A DNA stretch of 33,734 bases from Cupriavidus numazuensis (lineage in GTDB: Bacteria > Pseudomonadota > Gammaproteobacteria > Burkholderiales > Burkholderiaceae): assembly GCF_905397435.1 (NCBI RefSeq), contig NZ_CAJPVI010000076.1, forward strand, positions 1 to 33,734, in the 5' to 3' direction. Shown here piece after piece: positions 7,077-15,023 of this stretch. The translations under genes and the position numbers were made by a program. Every line of letters starts with the position of its first letter. The stretch's first letter is position 1. The notes beneath the pieces are model-generated. The model did not search any database and was not told where the DNA came from. It worked only from the letters and a program-made list of their open reading frames with translations.

Positions 7077-7544
7077 TCAGGTGCGCGGCCCGAGCACCGC
7101 AAAAATCGCGGTCGCGCGCAGCAGGCAGCGCTCGCCGCTCATCACGCGGCAGGTGCCGTAGCGCAAGCGCGAGCCGAGCTTGTCGAACTCCACGCGCGCC
7201 TCCAGCCAGTCGCCGACGCGTGCGGCATCCAGGTAGTCGAGGCTCAGGTTGACCGTGACGGCGTTGTTCTTCCGTTCGGTCTCGATCTGCATCATCATGC
7301 CGATCGCCGTGTCGGCCAGCGTCGCGAGCATGCCGCCGTGCGGTATGCCGAGGTTGTTCAGGTGATGTTCGCCAACGCGCACCGCCAGGGTACGCTGCGG
7401 CACATTCACATAAAGCTGGCCAAAGTGTCCCATGTAGCCGTCGAGCTGGCGCAGGGCCACGAAGCCTTCAGGCACGGCCTCGGTGGGGGCGCCGGCCATC
7501 ACATCCTCGCCGGTCGCCATGGCAGCAATATCCGCTTCCGCCAT
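7077..7544 (-). CDS. Hotdog-fold thioesterase (PaaI/YdiI type)
   Basis: The product has 155 residues and the PaaI-type hotdog signature LNNLGIPHGGMLATLADTAI, followed by VTVNLSLDYLDAARVGDWLEA and the strand motif RYGTCRVM. Such enzymes hydrolyse acyl- or aryl-CoA thioesters and often rescue CoA from dead-end intermediates of aromatic or branched-chain degradation. The ATG at 7544 lies four bases after the stop of the preceding oxidoreductase gene (TGA-agcc-ATG), so the two are translationally coupled. Later methionines (7520, 7499) are possible starts. The long upstream extension of this frame runs inside the oxidoreductase gene and was excluded. Confidence 0.87.
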   Translation of the reverse strand: MAEADIAAMATGEDVMAGAPTEAVPEGFVALRQLDGYMGHFGQLYVNVPQRTLAVRVGEHHLNNLGIPHGGMLATLADTAIGMMMQIETERKNNAVTVNLSLDYLDAARVGDWLEARVEFDKLGSRLRYGTCRVMSGERCLLRATAIFAVLGPRT

Positions 7545-7548
7545 GGCT

Positions 7549-8520
7549 TCAGCCGAAATAGCGCGTGGCGGCGCCGAGTTGTTCGCGACACTCCGCCACC
7601 ATGCGCGCGACCAGCTCTTCGCAACTCGGCACATCGTCGATCAGGCCCACGCACTGGCCCGCGCTGACGATGCCGCCATCGGGCTCGCCGGATGCCAGTG
7701 CCGCCTTGCCACGCTGGCCCGTGACCAGGTGCCGCACTTCCTCGAACTGTGCACCGCCCGGGCGGCGTTCGATGCTGACCACCTCGTCGGACACCGCGTT
7801 CTTCAGCACGCGCGCGGTGTTGTGCATGGTGCGGAAGATCAGGTTGGTATCGCGCTCGCTGGCGGCAACCAGCGCCTGCTTGATGTTGTCGTGGATCGGC
7901 GCTTCCTGCGTGGCGCAGAAGCGCGTGCCCATGTTCACGCCCTCGGCACCCAGCACCAGTGCCGCTGCCATACCGCGGCCGTCGGCAATGCCGCCCGAGG
8001 CAATGACAGGAATCTTCAGCTTGCGTGCCGCCAGCGGAATCAGCACCATGCCCGGAACGTCGTCCTCGCCCGGGTGGCCCGCGCACTCGAAGCCATCGAT
8101 CGACACGGCGTCCACACCCAGCCGCTCGGCCGACAGCGCATGGCGGATCGCCACGCACTTGTGGATCACCTTCATGCCGGCGGCCTTGGCGCGCGCAATG
8201 TGCTCCTTGGGATTGTTGCCGGCGGTTTCCAGCACCTTGACGCCGCTTTCGATGATCACGTCGAGGTAGCGCGCGTACGGCGGCGGATTGATCGAGGGCA
8301 GCAGCGTGAGGTTGACGCCGAACGGACGGTCCGTCATCTCGCGGCAGCGACGGATTTCTTCGGCCAGTGCCTCCGGCGTCGGCTGCGTCAGCGCGGTCAG
8401 GATACCCAGGCCGCCCGCATTGGAGACAGCGGCTGCCATCTCGGCGTAACCAACCCATTGCATGCCGCCCTGGATGATCGGGTAACGGATACCCAGCATT
8501 TCGGTGATACGTGTCTTCAT
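7549..8520 (-). CDS. FMN-dependent nitronate monooxygenase / NADH:quinone reductase family protein
   Basis: The 323-residue TIM-barrel flavoprotein shows the family landmarks: PIIQGGMQWVG near the N-terminus, AGGLGILTALTQPTPEAL, DRPFGVNLTLLP, ETAGNNP, HKCVAIRHA, SIDGFECAGHPGED, IASGGIADGRG and NMGTRFCAT. These motifs place it with the group once called 2-nitropropane dioxygenases. Its motif set closely resembles that of Pseudomonas PA1024, which was re-described as an NADH:quinone reductase. The native role is therefore either nitronate oxidation or quinone reduction, and the neighbours do not decide it. It is the first gene of a minus-strand operon with the thioesterase and thiolase. It is divergent from the enoyl-CoA hydratase gene and shares the operator at 8611-8626. 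Confidence 0.88.
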   Translation of the reverse strand: MKTRITEMLGIRYPIIQGGMQWVGYAEMAAAVSNAGGLGILTALTQPTPEALAEEIRRCREMTDRPFGVNLTLLPSINPPPYARYLDVIIESGVKVLETAGNNPKEHIARAKAAGMKVIHKCVAIRHALSAERLGVDAVSIDGFECAGHPGEDDVPGMVLIPLAARKLKIPVIASGGIADGRGMAAALVLGAEGVNMGTRFCATQEAPIHDNIKQALVAASERDTNLIFRTMHNTARVLKNAVSDEVVSIERRPGGAQFEEVRHLVTGQRGKAALASGEPDGGIVSAGQCVGLIDDVPSCEELVARMVAECREQLGAATRYFG

Positions 8521-8610
8521 GGTTGTCCTTGTTTTCAGCCGCGCGCCTTGCCGCCTTGGGCAGGCTGCGCCACGCAGTGGCAGTCTAAGATGTCGCCGTG
8601 CGCGCCAGCT

Positions 8611-8626
8611 TCGTCGGAAGCGACGA
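8611..8626. promoter_or_regulatory. Shared operator candidate, site B (divergent promoter)
   Basis: TCGTCG-GAAG-CGACGA lies between the oxidoreductase (start 8520) and enoyl-CoA hydratase (start 8685) genes. Its centre is 34 bases from a TAGACT box on the minus strand (8582-8587) and 33 bases from a TAGTGT box on the plus strand (8649-8654). The near-symmetric placement, roughly at -42 of both promoters, would let one bound regulator act in both directions. Confidence 0.68.
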
Positions 8627-8684
8627 TTGCGGGAGACGCATTCTGCACTAGTGTGGACCGAATCACCCCGCCCGCCCGACTACC

Positions 8685-9560
8685 ATGACCCAATCGAACC
8701 CCACCTTCGAGACCTTGCGCTATGCCGTGGAAGACGGCGTCGCAACCATCACACTGCACCGGCCCGAGCAGCTCAACGCGTTCACGGGCCAGATGATGCA
8801 GGACCTGATCGCCGCCTTTGATGCCACCGATGCCGACGACAATGTGCGCGCGGTCATCGTCACCGGATCCGGCCGCGCCTTCTGCGCCGGCGCGGACCTG
8901 TCAGCCGGCGGCGCCACCTTCGATTTCGAGAAGCGCTATGGCGCGAAGCCCGAAGCGGCCCACCGCGACGGCGGCGGCCGGGTGTCGCTGCGCATCTTCC
9001 GCAGCCTGAAACCGGTGATTGCGGCCGTGAATGGCGCCGCAGTCGGCGTCGGCGTGACCATGCAACTGCCCATGGACATCCGACTGGCGTCCACCGACGC
9101 CAAGTTCGGTTTCGTGTTCGCGCGGCGCGGCATCACGCCCGAAGCCGCGTCGTCGTGGTTCCTGTCGCGCGTCGTGGGAATCTCGACTGCGCTCGAATGG
9201 TGCTACACGGGCCGTGTGTTCTCGGCGCAGGAAGCGCTCGAGCGTGGCCTGGTGCGCTCGCTCCACGCGCCCGAGGACCTCCTGCCCGCCGCGCGCGCGA
9301 TTGCACGGGAAATCGCCGACAACGCTGCGCCTGTCTCCGTCGCCATCTCGCGCCAGTTGATCTGGCGCATGGCCGGTGCCAGCCACCCGATGGAGGCACA
9401 CAAGCTCGACAGCCGCGCGATCCAGTCGCGCGGCCGCTCTGCCGACGTCAAGGAAGGCGTCAGCGCCTTCCTGGAAAAGCGCCCTGCCGCTTTCCCTGAA
9501 CGCGTGTCGCAAGACATGCCGGACTTCTTCGACTGGGGCGGCGAGCCGCCGTTCGCCTGA
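8685..9560 (+). CDS. Enoyl-CoA hydratase / crotonase family protein
   Basis: The product has 291 residues with the crotonase fold. ITLHRPEQLNAF, AVIVTGSGRAFCAGADL (an oxyanion-hole strand) and KPVIAAVNGAAVGVGVTM (second oxyanion-hole loop) are followed by GFVFARRGITPEAASSWFL, whose glutamate occupies the usual catalytic position. It would hydrate a 2-enoyl-CoA, although isomerase or other crotonase activities cannot be excluded. It also has a C-terminal tail (DMPDFFDWGGEPPFA). The nitroreductase gene follows after 12 bases, so the two form an operon read away from the divergent operator at 8611. Confidence 0.9.
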   Translation: MTQSNPTFETLRYAVEDGVATITLHRPEQLNAFTGQMMQDLIAAFDATDADDNVRAVIVTGSGRAFCAGADLSAGGATFDFEKRYGAKPEAAHRDGGGRVSLRIFRSLKPVIAAVNGAAVGVGVTMQLPMDIRLASTDAKFGFVFARRGITPEAASSWFLSRVVGISTALEWCYTGRVFSAQEALERGLVRSLHAPEDLLPAARAIAREIADNAAPVSVAISRQLIWRMAGASHPMEAHKLDSRAIQSRGRSADVKEGVSAFLEKRPAAFPERVSQDMPDFFDWGGEPPFA

Positions 9561-9572
9561 GCAGGAGCCGAC

Positions 9573-10244
9573 ATGAAAGTCAGTCAAGCGGTCGACACCC
9601 GCAAATCCGTGCGCGGCTTCTTGCCCAAACCCATCGATCCCGACACCATCCGCCGCGTGCTCGCCGCCGCTGCACGCGCGCCTTCTGGCGGCAACCTCCA
9701 GCCATGGCATATCCATGTGGTCGGCGGCGAAGCGATGGATCGGCTCATGGGCATCATGCGCCAGCGCGTGGCGGAAGCGCCAGGCGGCGAAGAGCGCGAG
9801 TACGACATCTATCCGCGCGAACTCGTGTCGCCTTACCGCGACCGGCGTTTCGAAGTCGGCGAAGCGCTGTACCACAGTCTGGGCATCCCGCGTGAAGACA
9901 AGCAGCGCCGCCTCGCCCAGTTCGCCAACAACTTCGCGTTCTTCGGCGCGCCGCTGGCACTGTTCTGCAGCGTTGACCGCCGCATGGGCCCGCCCCAATG
10001 GTCGGACCTGGGCATGTACCTGCAGACCGTGATGCTGCTGCTGCGCGAAGAAGGTCTCGACAGTTGCGCGCAGGAATGCTGGGCGATCTATCCGCAGACC
10101 ATTGGCGATTTCCTGTCGCTGCCGCCGGAGCGGATGCTCTTTACCGGCATGGCGATCGGATACGAGGATCCCGAAGCCCCCGCCAACCAGCTTCGCGCAC
10201 CGCGCGCGCCGCTGGAAGCGTTCACCGAATTCATGGGCATCTGA
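9573..10244 (+). CDS. Nitroreductase-family FMN oxidoreductase
   Basis: The 223-residue protein has the nitroreductase start RKSVRGFLPKPI and the FMN-binding segment AAARAPSGGNLQPWHIHVV. The central DLGMYLQTVMLLLREEGLDSC helix and the C-terminal TGMAIGYEDPEAPANQLR complete the fold. Family members reduce nitroaromatics, quinones, enones or flavins with NAD(P)H. In a CoA-linked pathway it could reduce an unsaturated or cyclic intermediate. It is read with the crotonase gene (12-base gap, AGGAG before the ATG) and converges with the LuxR regulator gene. Confidence 0.9.
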   Translation: MKVSQAVDTRKSVRGFLPKPIDPDTIRRVLAAAARAPSGGNLQPWHIHVVGGEAMDRLMGIMRQRVAEAPGGEEREYDIYPRELVSPYRDRRFEVGEALYHSLGIPREDKQRRLAQFANNFAFFGAPLALFCSVDRRMGPPQWSDLGMYLQTVMLLLREEGLDSCAQECWAIYPQTIGDFLSLPPERMLFTGMAIGYEDPEAPANQLRAPRAPLEAFTEFMGI

Positions 10245-10249
10245 ACAAT

Positions 10250-10270
10250 GGCGCGCCGCCCTGGCGCGCC
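10250..10270. terminator. Bidirectional hairpin between convergent nitroreductase and luxR genes
   Basis: GGCGCGCC (10250-10257) and GGCGCGCC (10263-10270) are each self-complementary and form an 8-bp stem over a 5-base loop. They fill the 27-base gap between two convergent stop codons. There is no uridine tract. Confidence 0.55.
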
Positions 10271-10271
10271 T

Positions 10272-13055
10272 TCACAACAAGCCGAGTTGCCGCGCGATGG
10301 CCACCGCCTGCGTGCGGTTGCTCGCATGCAGTTTGGCGCTGATATTGCGCAGGTGCGTGCGTACGGTGGTTTCCGAGACAAACAACCGCTGCGCCATGGC
10401 CACGTTGGAAAAGCCTTCGGCCAGCAGTTGCAGTACCTTCTGCTCCTTGGGCGTCAGCGGTTCCACGAGCGGCGCCGGCGCGGCCTGGCCTGACGGCGCC
10501 GCGTCCGGCCCCTGACCGCAGGCGTCAAGCAGCCGCTCCACGTACGCCGACGGCAGGTTGCCCCCCTGCCTTGTGCAGGCTTGCGCCACCAGGCGGCGCA
10601 CCTCGTCGCCCTCATCGGCAAAGATGCGGATAAATCCTTCGGCCGCACCGAAGCGCAATGCCTCGGCCATGACCACGAGCGCCTGCGCGCCATCTCCCGT
10701 ACGCTGATACGCCTGCGCCAGCAGGATGCGCAGCTTGAGCGCGCGCCGCATAAGCTGGTTGGACACGGCTGCCGCCAGTTCGCGCTCCACCGCCTCGCGC
10801 ACCTGCGCGGTGGGCTCGACATGCAAGGCCAGCCGCAGACGCCCAACGGTGATGTCTTCGACATCGCTCGCAAAAGAGCTGACGCCAGGCCGCGTGCGCC
10901 ACAGCGCGGGATCGCCCGCGCGCTGCAAGGCCTCTTCTGCGGCATGCCGATTGCCCTGGCGCAAGGCCAGCCGCGCGCGCTCGAGCATAGCGGACATGAC
11001 GAGCCGGGTCAGGCCGCGGTGGTGGCCGAGATGCTCGAGCGCGGCCAGCCATTCGTGGGCCTGATCGACTTCGCCGCGCTCGAACGCAATGCGCGCCAGC
11101 ACGAGATGCCCGGTGATGATCTGGTCGGCCAGCCCAAGGTCGCGCGACAGCGGCAGGTACACATTGAGCAGCCGGCCCGAGCGGTCCGAATCGCCGGTTT
11201 CGTACAGCCCTTCGGCCAGCAGGATGCACGCCATGGCATTGCCATTGGTCGGACCGAAACGGTTCGGCAGCATGGTGCGCGCGGCAATGCGGAAGCGCCC
11301 CAGCGCTTGCTGCAGCCGTCCCTGGCGAAGGTCGATCAGCCCTTCGACCGATTCGGAGAATATCTTGTTGAAGTTGCTGTCCGACCCGCGCACAGCCTGG
11401 CGCGCCACGGCGAGCAGACGGCGCGCTTCGACATAGTCGCCGCTGACCGCGGCGAGCCGCGCCATCGAAGTGGCGAGGATCGCGTCGGGAAAGGCGTAGC
11501 CCATCGGCAAGGGCGGCAGTTCATTGCGGGCAAACGCGCGCGCTTCATCGAAGCGGTCCATCATGTTGAGCAGCATGTGCCGCAGCGCGCGCACATGCGC
11601 GAGCAGCTCGCCCGTCGCATCATCGGTGGACGAGGCCTGCAGCAGCGCGATGGCCTCGGCAGGGCCGCGCGTGAACGACACCGCCCACGCACGCGCGATC
11701 TGCAGCTTCGGCCAGCGCGCCAGCTCAGCCGGCGGCACCATCTCCAGCCAGCGCGTGAGCAGCCGCATGCGGCCTTGCGCCAGCAGGCCGGCCGCGGCGC
11801 TGTCGAGCAGTTGCAGTGCGTAATCCACGGCACCCGCTGCAATCGCATGCTCGATGGCCGGCACCGGACGGCCCTGGCCTTCGTACCAGCGCGACGCCGC
11901 CATGTGGAGTTCGGCCACGGCCTGCGGCATGGTCTGCGTCAGTTGCCCGCGCAGGAAGCTCGAAAACAGGCTGTGATAGCGATACCACTGCTGTGGCTGC
12001 TCGCCGGTGCCGCGCTCGCCGTAACGCTCGCTCTCGAGCGGCAGCAGGAACAGATTGGCGCGCTCGAGCCACGCCAGGATATCGGCACTGTTGCCGGCCG
12101 GCGCGTCGCCATCGGCCGCGGCAGGCGGCTGCGGTCCGCACTGGTACAGCGCGTCGCACAGCGGCCCGCACAACTGGTCCAGGATTGACGTGCGCAGCAG
12201 GAAATCGCGCACGGGCTCGGGCAGATGGTGAAAGACGTCTTCGACCAGGTAGTCGGCGATGGCCGCGTTCGAGCCCGAGAATCCGGCGATGAACGTCTCC
12301 GGCTGGGCACGCCGCTCCATGGAAACCGAAGCCAGCCAAAGCGCAGTGGGCCACCCTTCTGTGCGACGGTGCAGCGCGCTGATGGCAGCCTGCTCGAGCT
12401 TCAGGCCGCGTGCGTGGCGCAGGAACGATTCGGTTTCGCTGGCGCTGAAGCGCAGCTGCGCGGGTTCGATCTCGAGCAATTCGCCGCGTGCACGCAGGCG
12501 TCCGAGGCCAGTTTCCGGCACCCAGCGCGTGCCAACCACCGCGCGTGCGCCCGGCGGCAGGCTCTCGACGAGTTGCCAGACCAGCCCGACGACAGCCGGG
12601 TTCTGCAGCGCCTCGAAGTCGTCGAGGAACAGCGTGAAGGCGCCATGGTGCCGGGCCACGCGGTCCATCAGTGCGAGCGCCTGCTCGCCGGCATCGGTAC
12701 CCGCATGGTCGGAAGGACGCTTGGGAGCCCCCTCCAAAACCGGGGAAAGCGCCACTTCGAGGGAACCGAGGAAACGCGTGGCGTCATTGTCAGCGCGGTC
12801 CAGCGTCAGCCAGACCGTCGGTACGCCCGCCGCTTCGAGCCGGGCCCGGCATTGCAGCATGGTCGTGGTCTTGCCGAAGCCTGCTGGCGCGCGCACCAGC
12901 ACGAGCCGCACGAAACCGGCCGCGCAGATGGTGTCGCAGATGGCCGACCGCTCCACCTGGTAGGGGGTCAGCAGGGGCGGCCGCAGCTTCGCCGCCAGGG
13001 CGCCAGTGCCCGTGCCCGGCATCGCGCGCCGGGCAGTCTCCTCGTTGCTCGCCAT
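10272..13055 (-). CDS. MalT-type (LAL) LuxR-family transcriptional regulator with ATPase domain
   Basis: With the chosen ATG the protein has 927 residues, typical of MalT-like activators. A Walker A motif sits at about residues 56-64 (APAGFGKTT, K62), followed by TVWLTLDRADND and a Walker B-like FTLFLDDFE. The middle is a long helical-repeat region (TPR-like), and the C-terminus from about residue 866 is a LuxR helix-turn-helix (LTPKEQKVLQLLAEG, FVSETTVRTHLRNI). Such proteins bind an inducer and ATP, oligomerise and activate promoters. The start at 13055 was preferred to 13115 because a GGAG lies upstream, and starts beyond 13208 would overlap the ligase gene. Its position in the middle of the acyl-CoA island makes it a leading candidate for binding the four shared inverted repeats. 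Confidence 0.9.
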   Translation of the reverse strand: MASNEETARRAMPGTGTGALAAKLRPPLLTPYQVERSAICDTICAAGFVRLVLVRAPAGFGKTTTMLQCRARLEAAGVPTVWLTLDRADNDATRFLGSLEVALSPVLEGAPKRPSDHAGTDAGEQALALMDRVARHHGAFTLFLDDFEALQNPAVVGLVWQLVESLPPGARAVVGTRWVPETGLGRLRARGELLEIEPAQLRFSASETESFLRHARGLKLEQAAISALHRRTEGWPTALWLASVSMERRAQPETFIAGFSGSNAAIADYLVEDVFHHLPEPVRDFLLRTSILDQLCGPLCDALYQCGPQPPAAADGDAPAGNSADILAWLERANLFLLPLESERYGERGTGEQPQQWYRYHSLFSSFLRGQLTQTMPQAVAELHMAASRWYEGQGRPVPAIEHAIAAGAVDYALQLLDSAAAGLLAQGRMRLLTRWLEMVPPAELARWPKLQIARAWAVSFTRGPAEAIALLQASSTDDATGELLAHVRALRHMLLNMMDRFDEARAFARNELPPLPMGYAFPDAILATSMARLAAVSGDYVEARRLLAVARQAVRGSDSNFNKIFSESVEGLIDLRQGRLQQALGRFRIAARTMLPNRFGPTNGNAMACILLAEGLYETGDSDRSGRLLNVYLPLSRDLGLADQIITGHLVLARIAFERGEVDQAHEWLAALEHLGHHRGLTRLVMSAMLERARLALRQGNRHAAEEALQRAGDPALWRTRPGVSSFASDVEDITVGRLRLALHVEPTAQVREAVERELAAAVSNQLMRRALKLRILLAQAYQRTGDGAQALVVMAEALRFGAAEGFIRIFADEGDEVRRLVAQACTRQGGNLPSAYVERLLDACGQGPDAAPSGQAAPAPLVEPLTPKEQKVLQLLAEGFSNVAMAQRLFVSETTVRTHLRNISAKLHASNRTQAVAIARQLGLL

Positions 13056-13161
13056 TGGCAAATTGTGCTCCGCATCCGGGTCCGCCTTGCCCTGCGCCGC
13101 GATGCGCGCCGGCATGACGGCGCGGCCGTGCCTGTGAATGAACAGGGAATTATGGCGTAAA

Positions 13162-13177
13162 CCGACGTTCGCGTCGG
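13162..13177 (-). terminator. TTCG/CGAA-loop hairpin after the acyl-CoA ligase gene
   Basis: CCGACG (13162-13167) pairs with CGTCGG (13172-13177) over a 4-base loop. On the minus strand the hairpin is followed by TTTA. It lies 30 bases after the ligase stop codon and 107 bases before the luxR start, so it may end ligase transcripts. The arm order is the reverse of the shared operator, so it is not counted as a fifth site. Confidence 0.5.
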
Positions 13178-13207
13178 CAAGCGTGCTGCGGCAGCGCCGC
13201 CGGGATA

Positions 13208-14752
13208 TCAGACCAGCTTGCTGGCGTGGCCCGCCCAGTAGCGGTCGCGCAGCACGCGCTTGAGCAGCTTGCCGGTCGGCAGGCGCGGCAGCTCGGCTTC
13301 GAAATCCACGGTGCGCGGACACTTGATGCCGGACAGGTTCTCGCGGCAGAACGCGATCAGCTCCTCGGCCAGTGCCGGTCCCGCGTCCGCCATGCTGGCC
13401 GGCTGCACCACGGCCTTGACCTCCTCTCCGAAATCCTCGTTCGGCACGCCGATCACGGCCACGTCCATGACCTTCGGGTGGGTCATCAGCAGGTTCTCGG
13501 CCTCCTGCGGGTAGATGTTCACGCCGCCCGAGATGATCATGTTGGCCTTGCGGTCGGTCAGGTAGAGGTAGCCGTCATCGTCGACGTAACCGATATCGCC
13601 GATGGTGCTCCAGTCCGCATGTTCGGGATGGCGCGACTCCGCGGTCTTGGCCGGGTCGTTGTGGTAGACGAACTGGCGCCCTTCGGCAAAGTAGATGGTG
13701 CCTGGCTGACCGGCAGGCATCGGCGCGCCGTCGGCGTCGCAGATGCGCAGCTTGCCGATCATGGCGCGCCCCACCGTGCCCTTGCGCTCCACCCACTCTC
13801 GCGAACTGACCACCGTCACGCCATTGCCCTCGGTGCCGGCGTAGTACTCCCACACCACGGGCCCCCACCAATCGATCATTTCCTCCTTGACCTGAACCGG
13901 GCACGGCGCCGCCGCATGGATGGCCACCTGCAGCGACGACACGTCATAGCCGCCGCGGGTCTCGGCCGGCAGTTTGAGCATGCGCGAGAACATGGTCGGC
14001 ACCACCTGCGTATGCGTGATCCGGTGTTCCTGCACGAGCCGCAGGAACTCCTCGGCGTCGAAGTGTTCCATCACGATCGACGTGCCGCCCAGCGCCTGCA
14101 CCGACATGTTGTAGCGCAGCGGCGCGGCGTGGTACAGCGGCGCCGGCGACAGGTAGCGCATGTCCGGCCCGAAGCCATACAGCTTCTGGCACAGCGCGGT
14201 CAGCGAGGTGGGCGTGTCGATCTGCGGGCTGGCGGGCGGCGCATAGACGCCCTTGGGGCGTCCGGTCGTGCCTGACGAATACAGCATGTCGCCGCCCGTG
14301 GTTTCACCCTCGATGCGCCAGGCCGGATATTGCGCGAGCGTGGTCTCGTAAGGCGTGTAGCCGGGCAAGGTGCCGTTGAGCATCAGATAGCCCTTCAGAC
14401 CCGGCACCTGCTCCGCCAAGGCCGCCGCAATGTCCGCTTGCGCGCGCGACGTGATGAGCATCTGCGCGCCGCTGTCCCGGACGATGTAGGCGGCGTCGGC
14501 CACGTTCAGGCGCGTGCTCAGGCAGATAAACGTAATGCCGCTGCGTTGCGCGCCCCAGCACAGCTCGAACAGCCGTGGATGGTTCTCGATCAGGAACGCC
14601 ACGCGGTCGCCGGCCTGCAGGCCGTGGTCGCGATAGAGACGGGCCACCTGGTTGGAGCGCTCATCCAGTTCGCGGTAGGTCACCACGGTACCGTCGCCCA
14701 TGATGACGGCCGGCTTGTCTGGGGTGCGCTGCGCGTGGACGTACGGGTGCAT
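13208..14752 (-). CDS. Acyl-CoA ligase (AMP-forming acyl-CoA synthetase)
   Basis: The 514-residue protein belongs to the adenylate-forming superfamily. The ATP-binding P-loop-like motif YSSGTTGRPKGV is at residues 158-169. Downstream are YAGTEGNG (adenine pocket), STIGDIGYVDDDGYLYLTDR (ribose-binding aspartate and hinge) and the C-terminal PTGKLLKR with the catalytic lysine K495. It activates a carboxylic acid to its CoA ester. The order of motifs and the length fit medium-chain or aryl acid ligases, but the acid is unknown. The ATG at 14752 has AGGAGA eight bases upstream. The gene is divergent from the acyl-CoA dehydrogenase pair, and two shared operators lie between them. Confidence 0.92.
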   Translation of the reverse strand: MHPYVHAQRTPDKPAVIMGDGTVVTYRELDERSNQVARLYRDHGLQAGDRVAFLIENHPRLFELCWGAQRSGITFICLSTRLNVADAAYIVRDSGAQMLITSRAQADIAAALAEQVPGLKGYLMLNGTLPGYTPYETTLAQYPAWRIEGETTGGDMLYSSGTTGRPKGVYAPPASPQIDTPTSLTALCQKLYGFGPDMRYLSPAPLYHAAPLRYNMSVQALGGTSIVMEHFDAEEFLRLVQEHRITHTQVVPTMFSRMLKLPAETRGGYDVSSLQVAIHAAAPCPVQVKEEMIDWWGPVVWEYYAGTEGNGVTVVSSREWVERKGTVGRAMIGKLRICDADGAPMPAGQPGTIYFAEGRQFVYHNDPAKTAESRHPEHADWSTIGDIGYVDDDGYLYLTDRKANMIISGGVNIYPQEAENLLMTHPKVMDVAVIGVPNEDFGEEVKAVVQPASMADAGPALAEELIAFCRENLSGIKCPRTVDFEAELPRLPTGKLLKRVLRDRYWAGHASKLV

Positions 14753-14840
14753 GGCGTGGTCTCCTGTTGTTCGAATGGATGCCGCCGCGTGCGGGCGGTC
14801 GGGCTGGGTGCATTCTGGTAACCACCGCGAGACTCGGACA

Positions 14841-14856
14841 TCGTCGGAAACGACGA
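14841..14856. promoter_or_regulatory. Shared operator candidate, site C (ligase side)
   Basis: TCGTCG-GAAA-CGACGA lies 89 bases upstream of the ligase start codon. On the minus strand a CAGAAT box (14812-14817) is centred 34 bases away, the same box and almost the same spacing as at site A. Site D follows 67 bases further on, centre to centre. Confidence 0.68.
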
Positions 14857-14907
14857 AGGTCCCTATCCGGTTATGCCGCAGTGCGGCAAGCACCGCCGCA
14901 CCGATGC

Positions 14908-14923
14908 TCGTCGGATTCGACGA
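14908..14923. promoter_or_regulatory. Shared operator candidate, site D (dehydrogenase side)
   Basis: TCGTCG-GATT-CGACGA lies 100 bases upstream of the GTG start of the acyl-CoA dehydrogenase gene. Its four-base centre departs most from the other sites. No convincing -10 box was found at the expected distance on the plus strand; GAAGAT at 14947-14952 is a weak candidate. Confidence 0.62.
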
Positions 14924-15023
14924 TGCGCCCGCGTCAGGCTTGCCCCGAAGATGGCCGGCGCAGCACGTCCCGGGCCAACGCGCCCTTCCCATTCCGTGCA
15001 TTCCCTTGCAGAAAGGAGCCGAG

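Noticed and set aside
7483..8688. Open frame of 401 codons on the plus strand opposite the FMN oxidoreductase
   Set aside because: Shadow of the conserved minus-strand genes, with His- and Arg-rich composition and no motif.
13162..13177. Possible fifth copy of the shared operator
   Set aside because: The arms are in the opposite order (CGACG then CGTCG) and the site follows a stop codon, so it is better read as a terminator hairpin.
14700..15023. Upstream extension of the small acyl-CoA dehydrogenase gene to an ATG at 14700
   Set aside because: The extension runs through both operator sites and into the divergent ligase gene. The GTG at 15024 has a strong ribosome-binding site and the expected family start.
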